Shown here: positions 36,101 to 44,810 of the stretch, piece after piece
How the letters are laid out: every line of letters starts with the position of its first letter
Position numbering within the stretch: position 1 is the stretch's first letter
Assembly: GCA_021234535.1 (NCBI GenBank)
Contig: CM037843.1
Coordinates: forward strand, 12,671,979 to 12,735,978
Direction: 5' to 3'
From: Stichopus chloronotus
Lineage: Eukaryota; Echinodermata; Holothuroidea; Aspidochirotida; Stichopodidae
DNA: 64,000 nt
Program-made: the position numbers and the translations under genes
Notes under the pieces: model-generated
The model's database searches: none
The model's input: the letters and a program-made list of their open reading frames with translations, nothing else
What the model was told of the DNA's origin: nothing

Positions 36101-39100
36101 GTCACTGTTACGTAAATCGATCTCGGATGCCCTTGTACTCCAACTCCAACCACTGAAAGACGATCTTGCTGAACTGACAGGGAAAATTCACGAATACGAA
36201 ACCAAGATGGAAGAACAAATGCATGAAATTGAAACACTTCGCCAAAGTCAAACCGAGACTGGGTCCTCACTGACCAGAGCATATCAGGAAATCAATGACC
36301 TTGAACAGTATTCCAGAAGAAATTCTCTACGGATGTCCGGCATCCCTGACGATGGTTTCAATCGAGATACTGATCAACTCGTTATCGATCTGGCCAAGGA
36401 CAAACTTGATGTCACCATTACACGCGATGACATTGACCGCTCCCACAGGATTGGACGTATCACTGAGGGTAACCGTGACAGACCACGCCCCATAATTGTC
36501 AAGTTCATCTCGTACGATACCAGATCAAGATTTATTCAGGCCCGACGGAAGCTTAAAGGGAGCAACATCGTCGTACGCGAGGACCTTACGAGGACCAACC
36601 AACAGCTACTTCTCAACGTTAAGAATCACCGCCTCGTCAAATCAGCGTGGAGCCTTGATGGAAAAATCCATGCACTCGTGTCCAAAGACGGCCATGAATA
36701 CAAGAAACGCGTAAGTGACCTCAAAGACCTGGACGTCCTCTAATATGGCTAATCTGATCATTTAGGTTACACTTATTTCTGCTTGCCTGCTGGCCTGTGT
36801 CTCGTCTGCCCGGTTGCGGACTTCTGGTGAAGTTTTTTCTTCTTTTTTTCTGTGTGTTAATTGTTTTGTTATTGTTTTATTGTTTTGTGTTAATTAATTG
36901 GTATCGTCGATGGTTAATTTTTGTGCTTTTGCAGATGACTTGGATCATTTGGATTATCCTTTCAACCATTTAAATGATGATCAGGGAAACATTATTATTG
37001 ATAATTCACAAATAACTTGTAATTATACTGACATTAATAATCTCAATACTCATTTTAGTACACATAAGGGCTTGAGCCTCTTTCATTGTAATTCCAGGAG
37101 CTTGAGCAAAAATTATGACGACCTTTCGCTTTTATTACAACTTCTTGATTTTAAATTTCATTGCATAGCCATAACAGAGACGTGGTTAAACAACAACTCT
37201 CTGCCAGCTCTTTACAATCTGGATGGTTACAATTTTGTTCATAAAGACCGTAAACAGACTGCTGGTGGGGGTGTAGGTGTTTATATAAAAGATGGTATTA
37301 TTTTTAACATAAATGACCAACTTTCAGTGTTTCACGACAATTTATATGAATCAATTTTCGTTGATTTAAAATTCTATAACCGCACTTTAATTATCGGTAT
37401 TGTCTATCGTCCACCAAACGCCAGCTCGATTGATTTCTTCAGTCTTCTGGAAGACAATTTAGATCGCATTGGAAATAGACCTTGCTACATAATGGGTGAT
37501 TTCAACATTGATTTATTATGCTACGATGGGGTGAATAGTGCTCGAACACACACTTTTGTTAATATTCTCTCGTCACATGCTTTCCATTGCATGATAAATA
37601 AACCCACCAGAGTAACAGACCAGTCTAGAACCTTAATAGATAATATTCTTACTAATGTAACAAGCCCATACACCTCCGGTATTGTTGTTAATGATGTATC
37701 AGATCACTACCCGATTTATTCCTTTATTACTGACTGCGTCACGCCGTCTGCGCCCCACGTTGGACGGGCTAATCCTAAATTAACTCGAAAATTCACTCAA
37801 TATAGTATTGCTTCGTTTCAACAGGACCTCTCGCAAGAGGACTGGGTTGATGTACTCAACTGTGGCGATGCAAATTCTGCTTATAAGGCATTCATTCGTA
37901 TATTTTATAGTTGCTATGACCGCCATTTTCCTCTTCAGCCGTGTAGCAGACGTTCTGATATTAGGAAGAGCTGGTGTACGACAGGTATCTTGAACTCGTG
38001 TCGTACGAAAAATAGGTTATTCACTCGCTATAAACGCCACCCTTCACAGGTGAACAAAGCAGAATACAGTACGTTTAGAAATAGACTCACTTCAGTTATA
38101 CGTGTTGCAAAATTTAACTATTACAATAAGGAATTTTCTAACCAAAGTGTTAGGGAAACCTGGAAGAAAATTAACAATATCCTACAGAACGATGCTAGTA
38201 AAGCTTCTTGTATCAGTGAATTGCATGATAACGGTAAACGTATTTCTGACATAACAGAGATGTGTAATATTTTTAATGAATATTTTGTTAGCATTGGCTG
38301 CAAGTTAGCATCTGCCATTCCAAACACACCGCCAATGAGCTTTCACAACTATATGGGTGATCCTAACCAACACTGTATGTTTTTGCACCCTACTAATGAG
38401 AATGAAGTTAATAAATGTATTAAGGATTTGAAACCTGGCAGTCCAGGACATGATGATATTTATTGTAAGGTTGTCAAGGCAGTCAGTCACATCATTTCGA
38501 GTCCGTTGAGCCACCTAGTTAACCTTTCTTTTGGTAGTGGAAGCGTCCCCAATGATCTTAAAATTGCTCGGGTTGTACCTGTTCATAAGAGTAATGACAA
38601 AAACATAAAGAATAATTATAGGCCTATCTCTGTATTACCCGTTTTTTCCAAAGTATTTGAAAAATTAGTTTATAAACGTTTGTTTGAATTTCTTTCCCAT
38701 CATAGTCTACTTTATGAGAATCAATACGGCTTTCTTCCGAACAAATCTACGATGCATGCATTGATCAACTTCATTGATAATATTTCCTGTTCCTTCGAAA
38801 ATCGTAAACTTTCTTGTGGAATATTCCTTGATCTCTCTAAGGCCTTTGACACTTTGGATCATAACATTCTTCTCTATAAACTAAATCATTATGGTATCAG
38901 AGGTATTCCTTTGAAATGGTTCAGTAATTACCTTTTTAACAGATATCAGTATGTTCATATCTCAAAAGCTAAATCTACTTTGTGTTCCATTACTACTGGT
39001 GTCCCACAGGGGTCAATTCTTGGTCCACTTCTGTTTCTTATTTATATTAATGACCTACCTCTCGTTAGTTCAAAGTTTAAATTTACTCTTTACGCTGATG

Positions 39101-41768
39101 ATACAAGTATTTTTTACGATAGCTATAATTCCCATTCGTTCATCAGCGATATTACCAACGAGATGGTCAATGTCACTAATTGGTTTCGAGCAAATAAGCT
39201 CCATCTGAACGCTACTAAGTCGACTGCTATTTTGTTCCACCCAGTTCAAAAGTCTGTCGACCCTAAAATGAATGGTATTAATATACATGACAGTTTTATT
39301 CCTTTTGTTGATTGTACTACTTTCCTCGGTGTTACCATAGATAAAAATTTAAGTTGGTCCCCACATATCACTAATACCTGTAGTAAAATCTCTAGAGGGG
39401 CTGGTATAATTTACAAATTGAAAGATATTCTCCCAAGGAAGGTGCTACTTACCATCTATAATAGCTTAATCCTTCCTTTCATGACTTATTGTGTACCCGT
39501 TTGGGGATATGCTGCTGCCAATCATACCAGTAAAGTGCACCTGATTCAAAAGAGAATCGTCCGTTCTATTCTCAACAAACATTCCATGACACCTTCTGTT
39601 CCTCTTTTTAAAAGACTTCAAGTCCTTGCTTTCCCCGATATTGTGAAGTATCATACAGCAATAATAATGTTTCATGCTACCAACAATCTGTTACCTCTTT
39701 CTGTGGCTAAACTGTTCGCGAGACCTAACCACATGTTTAACACCAGACATAATTCTAATTATATGCTCCCATATTGTAGACTACTTTTAACGCAGCATAA
39801 TATACACTATACTGGACCTTCTGTGTGGAATGAGTTGCCTGAATCACTTAAAGAAATCTCCACGAAAACTTTATTTAAACGGATTTTGAAAAAACACCTT
39901 CTGGACAATCTCTGATCCGTGCATTTGCCTGGGGTTGGGTGGGGGGGGGGGATTTTGTGTTTTGTTGTTTGTTCGATTTTGTTTCCTTGTTTTTCATGAA
40001 CTTGCTTTCTTTGAATTAGGGGTTCTACCCTTGTACAAGCTTTAATTAGCTTTCTGGTATAACTCCTTAATCACTTATAGCTTATCTTTGTAATGTTCTC
40101 ATGTTTTCGTTGTCTGATTTTAATAAAGTTCAGTTGAATTGAATTGAATTGAATTATGAAAAGTGTTTTCTAAACTAGGAAGATTTTGGAGAAAGTACCT
40201 TCGGTAGAAAAGCTTTTGCTAAAACTATTCACTTCTCTGACAATGAGACATACAGTATATGAGATTCGCTGCAACTTTAACCTGCTATAGAAAGCATTGA
40301 TCTTGGTCTTGATAAGGAAACATCTTGGGTTACATCACCAGTCTGTCTTCATAGAGAATGTGGTAGCCTAGTGGTTAAGGCTTCAGACTCATAAACCAGT
40401 GGTTATGATTTCAAATCCACGTAGTACCCTTGGGCCGGGTATTTGTCTCAACTTGCCTCTTCCTACTCAAGTGCTTATTGGGGACTTGCGAGGGACCTGA
40501 GTACAACTGGCACCTTAGTGGCTACCCTATACTCTCTTTGATTCTCATAGTGCACCTGGTCCAAATGTACAGGGGTAATATGTGAATGCCTTAAAGCACA
40601 TTGAGCAGTTAGTACTACTGGATAATTGTGCTATATAAGAATAGACCATTATTATTATCATCATCATCATCTTCTTCAGAGGTCAGCAGATCTTATTGTG
40701 TATCAAGTTGTTTCTATTTGTGACGTGCATTACTGTAATATTGCAAAGACCTTGTGCACATCCTCACCATGTGCAATATGTCAGATTCATTAAGAAATGC
40801 TCATACTTACATCATCAAAACTGCAATGCTTTGAAATTATGTGTTCAATGCTGATTACAGGATATTGACGTTTGATTATGCTTTCAATTGTTAATACGTA
40901 ACTACTGTACATTGTGAAAGGAAAGAGTGGCTCTTGTACTACATCTGTTGCATGTACTGTACATCACATGCAATGCACTGCTACAGTATCCTTGGCCTGA
41001 AGTATTAAAGGACTATATTCTGAATAAACTTCATTGTCATATTCAGAACATACTGTACCAGCTCAAGGTAGGAAGATTTTCATCGGTGTTTTTGGAATAC
41101 AGTATATGTTCTCCTAAAACAAACACAAAAGCTAGCATTTAATGCGACTTACTAGAATATCCATTTGAGTCACAGTACGTTAGGCTGACTTTCATACCCA
41201 TTTTTAGTTTTATATTATGTTGGGAATCAGTTTGTATTCTGCTGACCTGTTACTGGAGGCTGATCTGTGAAGCATTTCAAGGAACAATTGTACAATCTGA
41301 CTGCATGTATTTGTTTGGTATTGCCATTCATAGCATGAAATGAGGGTAAAAGTAAAAGGTTGCAATATTATTAGTGCTGTTGCAATATTGATGTAGAATA
41401 TTGATGTGTGCGTGACTGTAGATAGCAGCTAGCTCAATTGATGTTTTCAAAGATTCTAAGAAGAGTAAATTTGTTGAATGTACTTGCTACATATGTTTCA
41501 CTTTATTTGTCACTTAACATACATACCACTTACATTTTGATCCTGTTTTTGTACAACTTCCTATTTCATTTGTTTCCTGTTGGTTAATTTGTAGGCAATT
41601 TTGCAGAGATGCTATCAACATCATTCAATCAGAAGAAAATGGGAGAATGGTGTATTCAGCAACATCAGTTCATATGCGGCCATACCAGACAGAAGCATGA
41701 CTAATCTAACCCAGGAAGATTGGGGAAAGATTCTACATTTGGAGCTGTATCGAGGCACTGAAGATTAA
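26794..41768 (+). CDS. FBXO48: FBXO48-like F-box protein, two-exon gene (whole locus)
   Basis: Exons 26794-27162 and 41595-41768 join in phase 0 to give 180 residues (human FBXO48 is 155). The F-box spans residues ~50-97: FLDVLPLEMVLEIFKHLD, CRRWKHIIETSDCLWRWLC. After it comes DLQEGYSWQ, and exon 2 continues with AILQRCYQHHSIRRKWENG, FSNISSY and EDWGKILHLEL. The order F-box, 'x G Y S W', 'W x x G x x S N I x S' and 'W G x I L x x E L' is that of vertebrate FBXO48. F-box proteins recruit substrates to SCF (SKP1-CUL1) ubiquitin ligases; mammalian FBXO48 has been reported to target active AMPK. The intron is ~14.4 kb and packed with retroelements. No transmembrane segment or repeat domain, consistent with a small cytosolic adaptor. 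Confidence 0.85.
27570..27914 (+). repeat. Repeat family A, piece 1 of 3
   Basis: Aligns with about 333-672 of the uninterrupted copy. It ends at ggtgcttcgttttat, where the Helentron-like element begins. Confidence 0.6.
27915..28994 (+). mobile_element. Helentron/HINE-like element with tandem array
   Basis: Starts TGATTCCTTCCCGAAGG followed by an AAGGAATC complement, then a (GT)n tract, six 145-bp tandem units, and an end with GGAATCACAAAGCCTTTTGG CTTTCTGGTT (hairpin). The flanks, family A pieces 1 and 2, are contiguous in the copy at 333-1010, so both ends are supported by a paralogous empty site to within a few bases. No coding capacity; the class is inferred from structure. Confidence 0.6.
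27990..28870 (+). repeat. Six 145-bp tandem units with AGGTCA half-sites
   Basis: The landmark gaggtcaaagg (or its variants) falls at 28091, 28236, 28381, 28525, 28670 and 28815, a period of 144-145 bp. Each unit contains 'ctcaagaagggtaactgtga', 'catacttggtgtgtggg', 'agatgatccctattgttttt' and a cluster AGGTCA-1-AGGTCA-4-AGGTCA-4-AGGTCA, intact or nearly so in units 2-5. The first and last units are the most diverged. Confidence 0.85.
28995..29070 (+). repeat. Repeat family A, piece 2 of 3
   Basis: Matches about 683-755 of the uninterrupted copy (cctgataccaatcaaggagc versus cgatacctaccaaggaacg) and ends at gtgagacctgt, where the composite insertion begins. Confidence 0.6.
29071..30339 (+). 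mobile_element. Left part of a composite insertion
   Basis: Begins ggcagggacagacttagg with an AAAAGGGGAGTCC phrase, like the cggatttaa/gggggtcc segment at 58565. It then carries two or three copies of the 'accaccatcatttggcgcag' unit related to the 22-kb array. The insertion resumes after the DIRS element at 35033 and ends near 35336 with gacacctccctgtgtccgct, an imperfect inverse of the left end. Family not identified. Confidence 0.45.
30340..30460 (-). repeat. DIRS 3' inverted terminal repeat
   Basis: Plus strand reads AATCTAACAATTAAACG at the outer edge and then GTAGGAATTACGTGAGAGCG and CTAGAGTCTCATTC, the inverse of the 5' ITR. The outer 78 bases (30341-30418) are repeated inverted at 30528-30605 with one difference seen. 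Confidence 0.85.
30528..30650. repeat. DIRS internal complementary region (circle junction)
   Basis: Two abutting blocks: 30528-30605 is the inverse of the 3' outer end, and 30603-30650 equals the inverse of the 5' outer end. They meet at GTTAGATTCTATC, which overlaps the single AAT/ATT trinucleotide. In the DIRS replication model this region templates joining of the ends into a circle. Seeing both halves intact supports true element boundaries. Confidence 0.85.
30736..31841 (-). pseudogene. DIRS tyrosine recombinase, broken, catalytic Arg lost
   Basis: N-terminal SAM-like domain (31841-31515: ITSGWRRSTQKQYTCSLNKW) runs into a TAA at 31517-31515. The same frame continues to a frame change at a T run near 31415, and the catalytic domain follows to 30736. 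Visible active-site boxes: LVLAQRCQTL (first Arg), PHSTCSAATS (should be H-x-x-R) and WWSNAKTFAKFY (Trp/His and Tyr nucleophile). The second Arg is a Cys codon TGT at 30897-30895, a single C-to-T step from CGT. The protein would be inactive even if the frame breaks were absent. Confidence 0.85.
31535..32062 (-). pseudogene. DIRS post-RNase-H domain (methyltransferase-like region)
   Basis: FGAPEIDLFASRFNNKVECF, WKSDDMAEAIDAF, WDCYNFDAFPPFSLIGK and IIVVPMWPGQPWF. The 'D L F A S R x N', 'D A F x x x W' and 'F P P F x L I' boxes are conserved between RNase H and the recombinase in DIRS elements, where a Dam-like methyltransferase fold has been proposed. The frame change just upstream separates it from RNase H. 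The last ~70 codons of the open frame overlap the recombinase frame and are probably a shadow. Confidence 0.75.
32065..32814 (-). pseudogene. DIRS RNase H domain segment
   Basis: Continuous 249-codon stretch: RT thumb/connection (YLGF-like start, PGVEFGPLYYRSLERDK), then RNase H with VTITCDASTQGWGAV (Asp), HINYLELAAI (Glu), LRVFTDSSVAV (Asp) and ERADYLSR (Asp), so all four expected acidic residues are present. It is out of frame with the RT part (near 32850) and with the following domain (near 32070). Confidence 0.85.
32820..33673 (-). pseudogene. DIRS reverse transcriptase, broken
   Basis: Recognisable RT blocks in order: 'FVSPVFFVPKKDGSHRMILN' (fingers), 'VVLRDAYYSV' (motif A region, catalytic Asp), 'LPNGLASASREFTKLL' (motif B region) and 'GYIDDIFI' (YxDD box). 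Breaks: a frame change near 33160-33190 before motif A, a TAA at 33128-33126 directly after YYSV, and another frame change near 32850. Each is small, consistent with drift after insertion. The YIDD box itself is intact. Confidence 0.85.
33625..34599 (-). CDS. DIRS gag-like ORF, 324 aa, intact
   Basis: ATG at 34599, stop at 33625. Acidic N-terminus (MNDELDLGGELGEF), a central helical region, and an arginine-glycine tail (SSRGRGFRGRGGRSRPPF), probably RNA-binding. No CCHC knuckle. It overlaps the start of the RT frame (ATG 33673) by 49 nt in another frame. The only uninterrupted DIRS ORF of this copy, so it is either the least damaged or expressed by chance. Confidence 0.8.
   Translation of the reverse strand: MNDELDLGGELGEFDHQFSENEPGPSEGLDPLPPGITPAMSKFIQQAIANAVQAQPKNMNTEPSGEPAAKRAKLEDFDDDISSIFNAFQAPAESQGDSDTNKILENVEIDLRGEDFGPPLPQKIADIITKLQTNKMPDDKFKEKCKKYARPENCTLLQETRINQLIWDKLKPSTRSKDFKFQKCQTAIIKGIIAVAETAKAILYCLGIDKDVIQSLFDALALLSQGNLELNYARRELVKPDLSRDFQQLCSQNTPVTTQLFGDDVSKQVKDIAETAKVSYKVSFGSSRGRGFRGRGGRSRPPFLARGRSWAYRSPVSGKSSMKK
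34955..35032 (-). repeat. DIRS 5' inverted terminal repeat
   Basis: On the minus strand it starts ATTCTATCTCACCACAATGC and reaches GACTAGAGTCTCATTGTG. Its outer ~44 bases are repeated in the same orientation in the ICR at 30604-30650 on the plus strand. The promoter and 5' end of the genomic RNA would lie here by analogy with DIRS1. Confidence 0.85.
35337..35590 (+). repeat. Repeat family A, piece 3 of 3
   Basis: Aligns with about 760-1005 of the uninterrupted copy: actgttgcacattt, gagaaccatttattttcaa, and catacacatgcaattact at its end. It resumes exactly where piece 2 stopped. Confidence 0.6.
36021..36743 (+). CDS. LINE ORF1 protein, 240 aa
   Basis: ATG at 36021. Order: a leucine/charged heptad region (residues ~35-95, predicted coiled coil), then LEQYSRRNSLRMSGIPD, an RRM-like start with the 'E x Y S R R x N' box typical of L1-type ORF1, then DIDRSHRIGR, RPRPIIVKF and VREDLTRTNQQLL in the C-terminal domain. 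This is an RNA-binding chaperone of the L1-ORF1/'transposase 22' type. Such ORF1s are also found in CR1-group LINEs of invertebrates. 166 bp separate its stop from the ORF2 ATG. Confidence 0.85.
   Translation: MTTTRDRQLKELVANTVKTVLKSDEFMSLLRKSISDALVLQLQPLKDDLAELTGKIHEYETKMEEQMHEIETLRQSQTETGSSLTRAYQEINDLEQYSRRNSLRMSGIPDDGFNRDTDQLVIDLAKDKLDVTITRDDIDRSHRIGRITEGNRDRPRPIIVKFISYDTRSRFIQARRKLKGSNIVVREDLTRTNQQLLLNVKNHRLVKSAWSLDGKIHALVSKDGHEYKKRVSDLKDLDVL
36910..39915 (+). CDS. LINE ORF2: endonuclease-reverse transcriptase, 1001 aa
   Basis: I use ATG 36910; the open frame extends a few codons further upstream. N-terminal exonuclease-endonuclease-phosphatase domain (residues ~45-265): LFHCNSRSL, AITETWL (Glu), AGGGVGVYIK, IMGDFNIDLL (Asp, Asn) and VSDHYPIY (catalytic His). 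Reverse transcriptase (~545-800): NNYRPISVLPVFSKVFEKLV, YGFLPNKSTMHAL, IFLDLSKAFDTLDHNIL, GVPQGSILGPLLFLIYIND and LYADDTSIFY with the catalytic Asp pair. C-terminal thumb and tail end with SVWNELPESLKE. All key residues are present, so the enzyme looks functional. No RNase H and no restriction-like endonuclease, which excludes R2/RTE-R1 types with RNase H. Confidence 0.92.
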   Translation: MVNFCAFADDLDHLDYPFNHLNDDQGNIIIDNSQITCNYTDINNLNTHFSTHKGLSLFHCNSRSLSKNYDDLSLLLQLLDFKFHCIAITETWLNNNSLPALYNLDGYNFVHKDRKQTAGGGVGVYIKDGIIFNINDQLSVFHDNLYESIFVDLKFYNRTLIIGIVYRPPNASSIDFFSLLEDNLDRIGNRPCYIMGDFNIDLLCYDGVNSARTHTFVNILSSHAFHCMINKPTRVTDQSRTLIDNILTNVTSPYTSGIVVNDVSDHYPIYSFITDCVTPSAPHVGRANPKLTRKFTQYSIASFQQDLSQEDWVDVLNCGDANSAYKAFIRIFYSCYDRHFPLQPCSRRSDIRKSWCTTGILNSCRTKNRLFTRYKRHPSQVNKAEYSTFRNRLTSVIRVAKFNYYNKEFSNQSVRETWKKINNILQNDASKASCISELHDNGKRISDITEMCNIFNEYFVSIGCKLASAIPNTPPMSFHNYMGDPNQHCMFLHPTNENEVNKCIKDLKPGSPGHDDIYCKVVKAVSHIISSPLSHLVNLSFGSGSVPNDLKIARVVPVHKSNDKNIKNNYRPISVLPVFSKVFEKLVYKRLFEFLSHHSLLYENQYGFLPNKSTMHALINFIDNISCSFENRKLSCGIFLDLSKAFDTLDHNILLYKLNHYGIRGIPLKWFSNYLFNRYQYVHISKAKSTLCSITTGVPQGSILGPLLFLIYINDLPLVSSKFKFTLYADDTSIFYDSYNSHSFISDITNEMVNVTNWFRANKLHLNATKSTAILFHPVQKSVDPKMNGINIHDSFIPFVDCTTFLGVTIDKNLSWSPHITNTCSKISRGAGIIYKLKDILPRKVLLTIYNSLILPFMTYCVPVWGYAAANHTSKVHLIQKRIVRSILNKHSMTPSVPLFKRLQVLAFPDIVKYHTAIIMFHATNNLLPLSVAKLFARPNHMFNTRHNSNYMLPYCRLLLTQHNIHYTGPSVWNELPESLKEISTKTLFKRILKKHLLDNL
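40122..40156 (+). promoter_or_regulatory. LINE polyadenylation signal and 3' microsatellite tail
   Basis: AATAAA followed after four bases by CAGTTGAATTGAATTG and further GAATT units. CR1-like LINEs end in short tandem repeats thought to be used in target-primed reverse transcription. Because it lies in sense in the FBXO48 intron, the signal could cause premature polyadenylation. Confidence 0.7.
40358..40675 (+). mobile_element. tRNA-derived SINE
   Basis: A-box TGGTAGCCTAGTGGTTAAGG near 40361, B-box-like GGTTATGATTTCAAATCC near 40402, a ~200-bp body unrelated to tRNA, and a tail of ATT then ATC repeats (40647-40674). This is the pol III SINE layout. It lies 200 bp after the LINE; its 3' part (gtgctatataagaatag plus ATT tail) is not the LINE's tail, so it is mobilised by another LINE. 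Confidence 0.8.
41595..41768 (+). CDS. FBXO48: FBXO48 terminal coding exon
   Basis: Acceptor TTAATTTGTAG, then 57 residues and TAA at 41766-41768. It carries the C-terminal FBXO48 boxes (RRKWENG, FSNISSYAAIP, QEDWGKILHLELYRGTED). The homology continues directly from the GYSWQ end of the first exon, so the pairing across a 14.4-kb intron rests on family order and phase, not on proximity. Confidence 0.85.
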   Translation, partial: AILQRCYQHHSIRRKWENGVFSNISSYAAIPDRSMTNLTQEDWGKILHLELYRGTED

Positions 41769-44560
41769 TTTTTAATGGTTCCATTATTCAGTCCAAAGCA
41801 TGTACACTAAATATCATTGGGGCCTCCAGATGATACTCCGCAATAGAAGAGGGTGCAATGATTTCTCTCCATAAGGAAATGTTGAAACTTGGTATCACTG
41901 AATAACACATGTTCAACACTGATTAAAACGAAAGGTCAAATCTTCCCCAAATGTATTCACTTAGTTTGGATGTGAGGGGATGTGATGGGGTTAGTTCTGC
42001 ATCACCAGTATACAGTTTGTTTGCAAACCATGCAGGACGTCAGATTGATGGAATGAGGGAAATCCTCATCTCAATGCTAAGGATGATCCTTGTGATAAAG
42101 GAAATTTCTATCCAATTAGGAAAAGGACTCTGCCAGAGACAGTGCCCCGAAAAGGTAGTTTTCATGTGTAATATGAAAACAGGTATAAACTTTTCATTTA
42201 AATTATTCTCCACATAGAGTTTTTATTTTCCTAGCATTTTGGACATCTTTCACTCCAATGTTGAAAAGTAAATCTTGTTGCTAAATTGCTTGTCATGATT
42301 GTTATAGTTAACCTATGGTGTTGTAAGACACACCAAAGAAGGAACTGTAAAATTTTAAGAGAAGTAGTTGCCAGTGAGCATGACATTTTGATCTACTGTA
42401 AACCAGATTTTCTTCAGAGCAGAGATGTGCAATTTTGGAGGAGATACAGCTAATTCCTTCCTTTGAACCTACCCAGTTGCTCCCAAAGGTGTGATCTCTG
42501 TTCACCACTGACAGATTCTATGAGCCTAAGGGGTGTTAGGAACTTAACATGGAAGGGTTCATGTCATCTGCTAGTTCGTCAATTACATCGGAAAAGTTTC
42601 GTCCATACATACATCATTGCCAGTCGCTATTCTTCAATATTAGTTTTCCCCTCCTTGGCGTATTCTGGCATTTATCCTAGTAGACCAGTTTCTAGAAGTG
42701 TAACTTAATGAACATGGATGCACCAAATACAAAATGCGAAAGTTTGTGGAAATTGATAAAAGTTCTACAGAAAATTATAGTCGTATGTCCATTCCAATCA
42801 TTTGCATGTAGCAAAAGCCCAATACCTCATTCGTATATGCCAGTCCACCTTGATTTGGAAGAGATAACAGTCATTTTGATTTGTGAGATTTAAGTCTTGT
42901 CTTGAATGTCAGCCACAACCTTAGCATCAAAGCATTGTTCCAAGTCTGTTCTTAGGGTATAAGCAGGCGTGAAGAAACGTTACTTAGTTACCAACTGGAA
43001 ATCAGATATATTACACATAGGTTACAGGCTGTTGAAACTCTGATCACACTGGAAAAAAATCAAACAGGATAAGCATAAATTTACTGTTTAGTCATAATTC
43101 CTTCTAAATTGCACCACCCTGTTCAGAGGCAAGCAGACAAGCAACAAAACAAAGCAGCAATATAGTGCAGAAGAGCAAGATCTACATTATGAAGCAGCTT
43201 CATAGGGAGCTCAAGACGATTTTGTACGATATTTCAGATGCATAATGGGGTGAAAAAGAATGGGAAAAGGTTAGATAAACCAAGTGAGAAACAAAAGTGT
43301 ATGAGGTTGAGCAGTGCGGACATATTGCTCTCCCTGTTCAAACAAACTGTGTGAAGCACAGCTGCAGGGAGGTGGAAGTGGTGACTACTGTAAGGGGGTG
43401 CTTTGCTTTCTTCGTCTTGATACTTCACCTACTTACCATATTTTACCAGGGCTGCCAATTGTCACAGATTGGGTGTGAGACCCACAGATTTCATGCAGCT
43501 CTCACTTTCTCATGTTAGTAATGAAATTTGCCAAACAAAAATCATTAATACCTAAATAATACAATTTTATTTTAAATTTGAATAAATTATATGAGCAAAT
43601 CAAGGTTTTAGGAAGGACTGAAAAATTGTGAAAGTTTTCCTGCTTTTGTCAGGAACTTCTGTCTCACTGATAATTTCAACCACTGTTCATGTCATTATTG
43701 TAAAATCACTTCGTGTTCATGTGTTCAAGATTTGCCACTTTTAAGCCAAGCCATATCAGAACTGACATACACACTGAACAAGACATCAGGATTCTTTAAA
43801 TTGATGCTTTTATCAATAACAACTTTTAAGATGGAAATAGAAGAGCTTTCCTTTAAAAAATAAGCAGAAGTGCAAGAAAAGTAGCATCCTCTCACAGTAC
43901 TACAAGTATAGTCTGAAACATTGTATGCTATTTAAGTCATGAAGGTGCTGCTGTTGCTGAGCCTTTGTTAAACAATTGCCATGTGTATTTGATTTCTATT
44001 CAGCAGTTGCTCATGTAGTATTCAATACTTCAGTGAACACAATAATGTCTTTAATGGTGTGTAATCTGTTAGGTATAAAGTTCTGTTTAATGTATGCACA
44101 AGAGAACACAGTTACACCTTCACAAATGAAGTACTCCACAACATTGGAAGGAGAAACCCCTTCCATTGCACTTTTGGAATTATCTTACTCTCGACTTTTC
44201 TCAAATGTTGCCAGTCCTGCCTGCAACCATTACCTCTTGAAACCATTGATTGTCAGTTGCAATTGAAGAGGATTTTTTGGTGAAAACATCACAACCACTA
44301 GTTAATACTATCTCTTAGTATTTTCATGTGTTTTGATGAAAGAGCAGTTTTTACAGTGATTGTTTTTTCTCTTTTATTCAAAATGTAATATAATTTTATC
44401 TCAATCTATACATATTTATAATGACATATAAATTTACTTATCATTTGTGTAAGACAACATTTTAAAATACGATGTAATATTTTTGTAACTATTTTTTCAC
44501 AATCTATTGTTCGTATTAGCAGCTTGACAATATGTCTATTGCCTGTGTTTCATCCTTAGA
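41769..44560 (+). other. Presumed FBXO48 3' UTR, then gene-free stretch
   Basis: No stop-free frame with family resemblance, no recognised transposon and no obvious tandem repeat. A clear AATAAA close to the stop codon was not seen, so the transcript end is undetermined. Open frames such as 43976-44266 show no domain or splice context. Confidence 0.4.
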
Positions 44561-44574
44561 GCTGCTGCATGTGC

Positions 44575-44810
44575 ATGCATGTCTTGACTTGTGAACATAA
44601 TATCTCAAGAAAAGAAAGGTGTTTGAACTTCAAATTTAATGTGTAGGTAGTCCATTGTGAGAAGATAAATCTCTATTGTTTTCAGGGGCATTTAAGGTCA
44701 TAGGTCAAAGTTTGAAAACCTCGTGAGCAAGATATCTTAAGAAGTGAAGTCACTGACGCAGAGATCAATTCATGATTAGCTCTTATTTTGTACTTTAGTC
44801 CTTAAAGGGA
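44575..44810 (+). repeat. AGGTCA-family fragment
   Basis: Phrases tgaacataatatctcaagaa, tctctattgttttcagggg, aaggtcataggtcaaag and gcaagatatcttaagaag are diverged versions of the 145-bp unit at 28 kb. About one and a half units. Confidence 0.55.

Larger units (their letters stand above)
35780..40156 (+). mobile_element. CR1/jockey-group LINE, apparently intact
   Basis: Two long ORFs with no stops, a 3' UTR with AATAAA at 40122-40127, and a terminal (TTGAA)n tract at ~40132-40156 in place of a poly-A tail, as in CR1-like and related clades. The 5' end is uncertain (between 35591 and 36020), and no clear target duplication was found. It lies in sense in the FBXO48 intron. The intact reading frames suggest recent insertion and possible activity. 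Confidence 0.85.
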
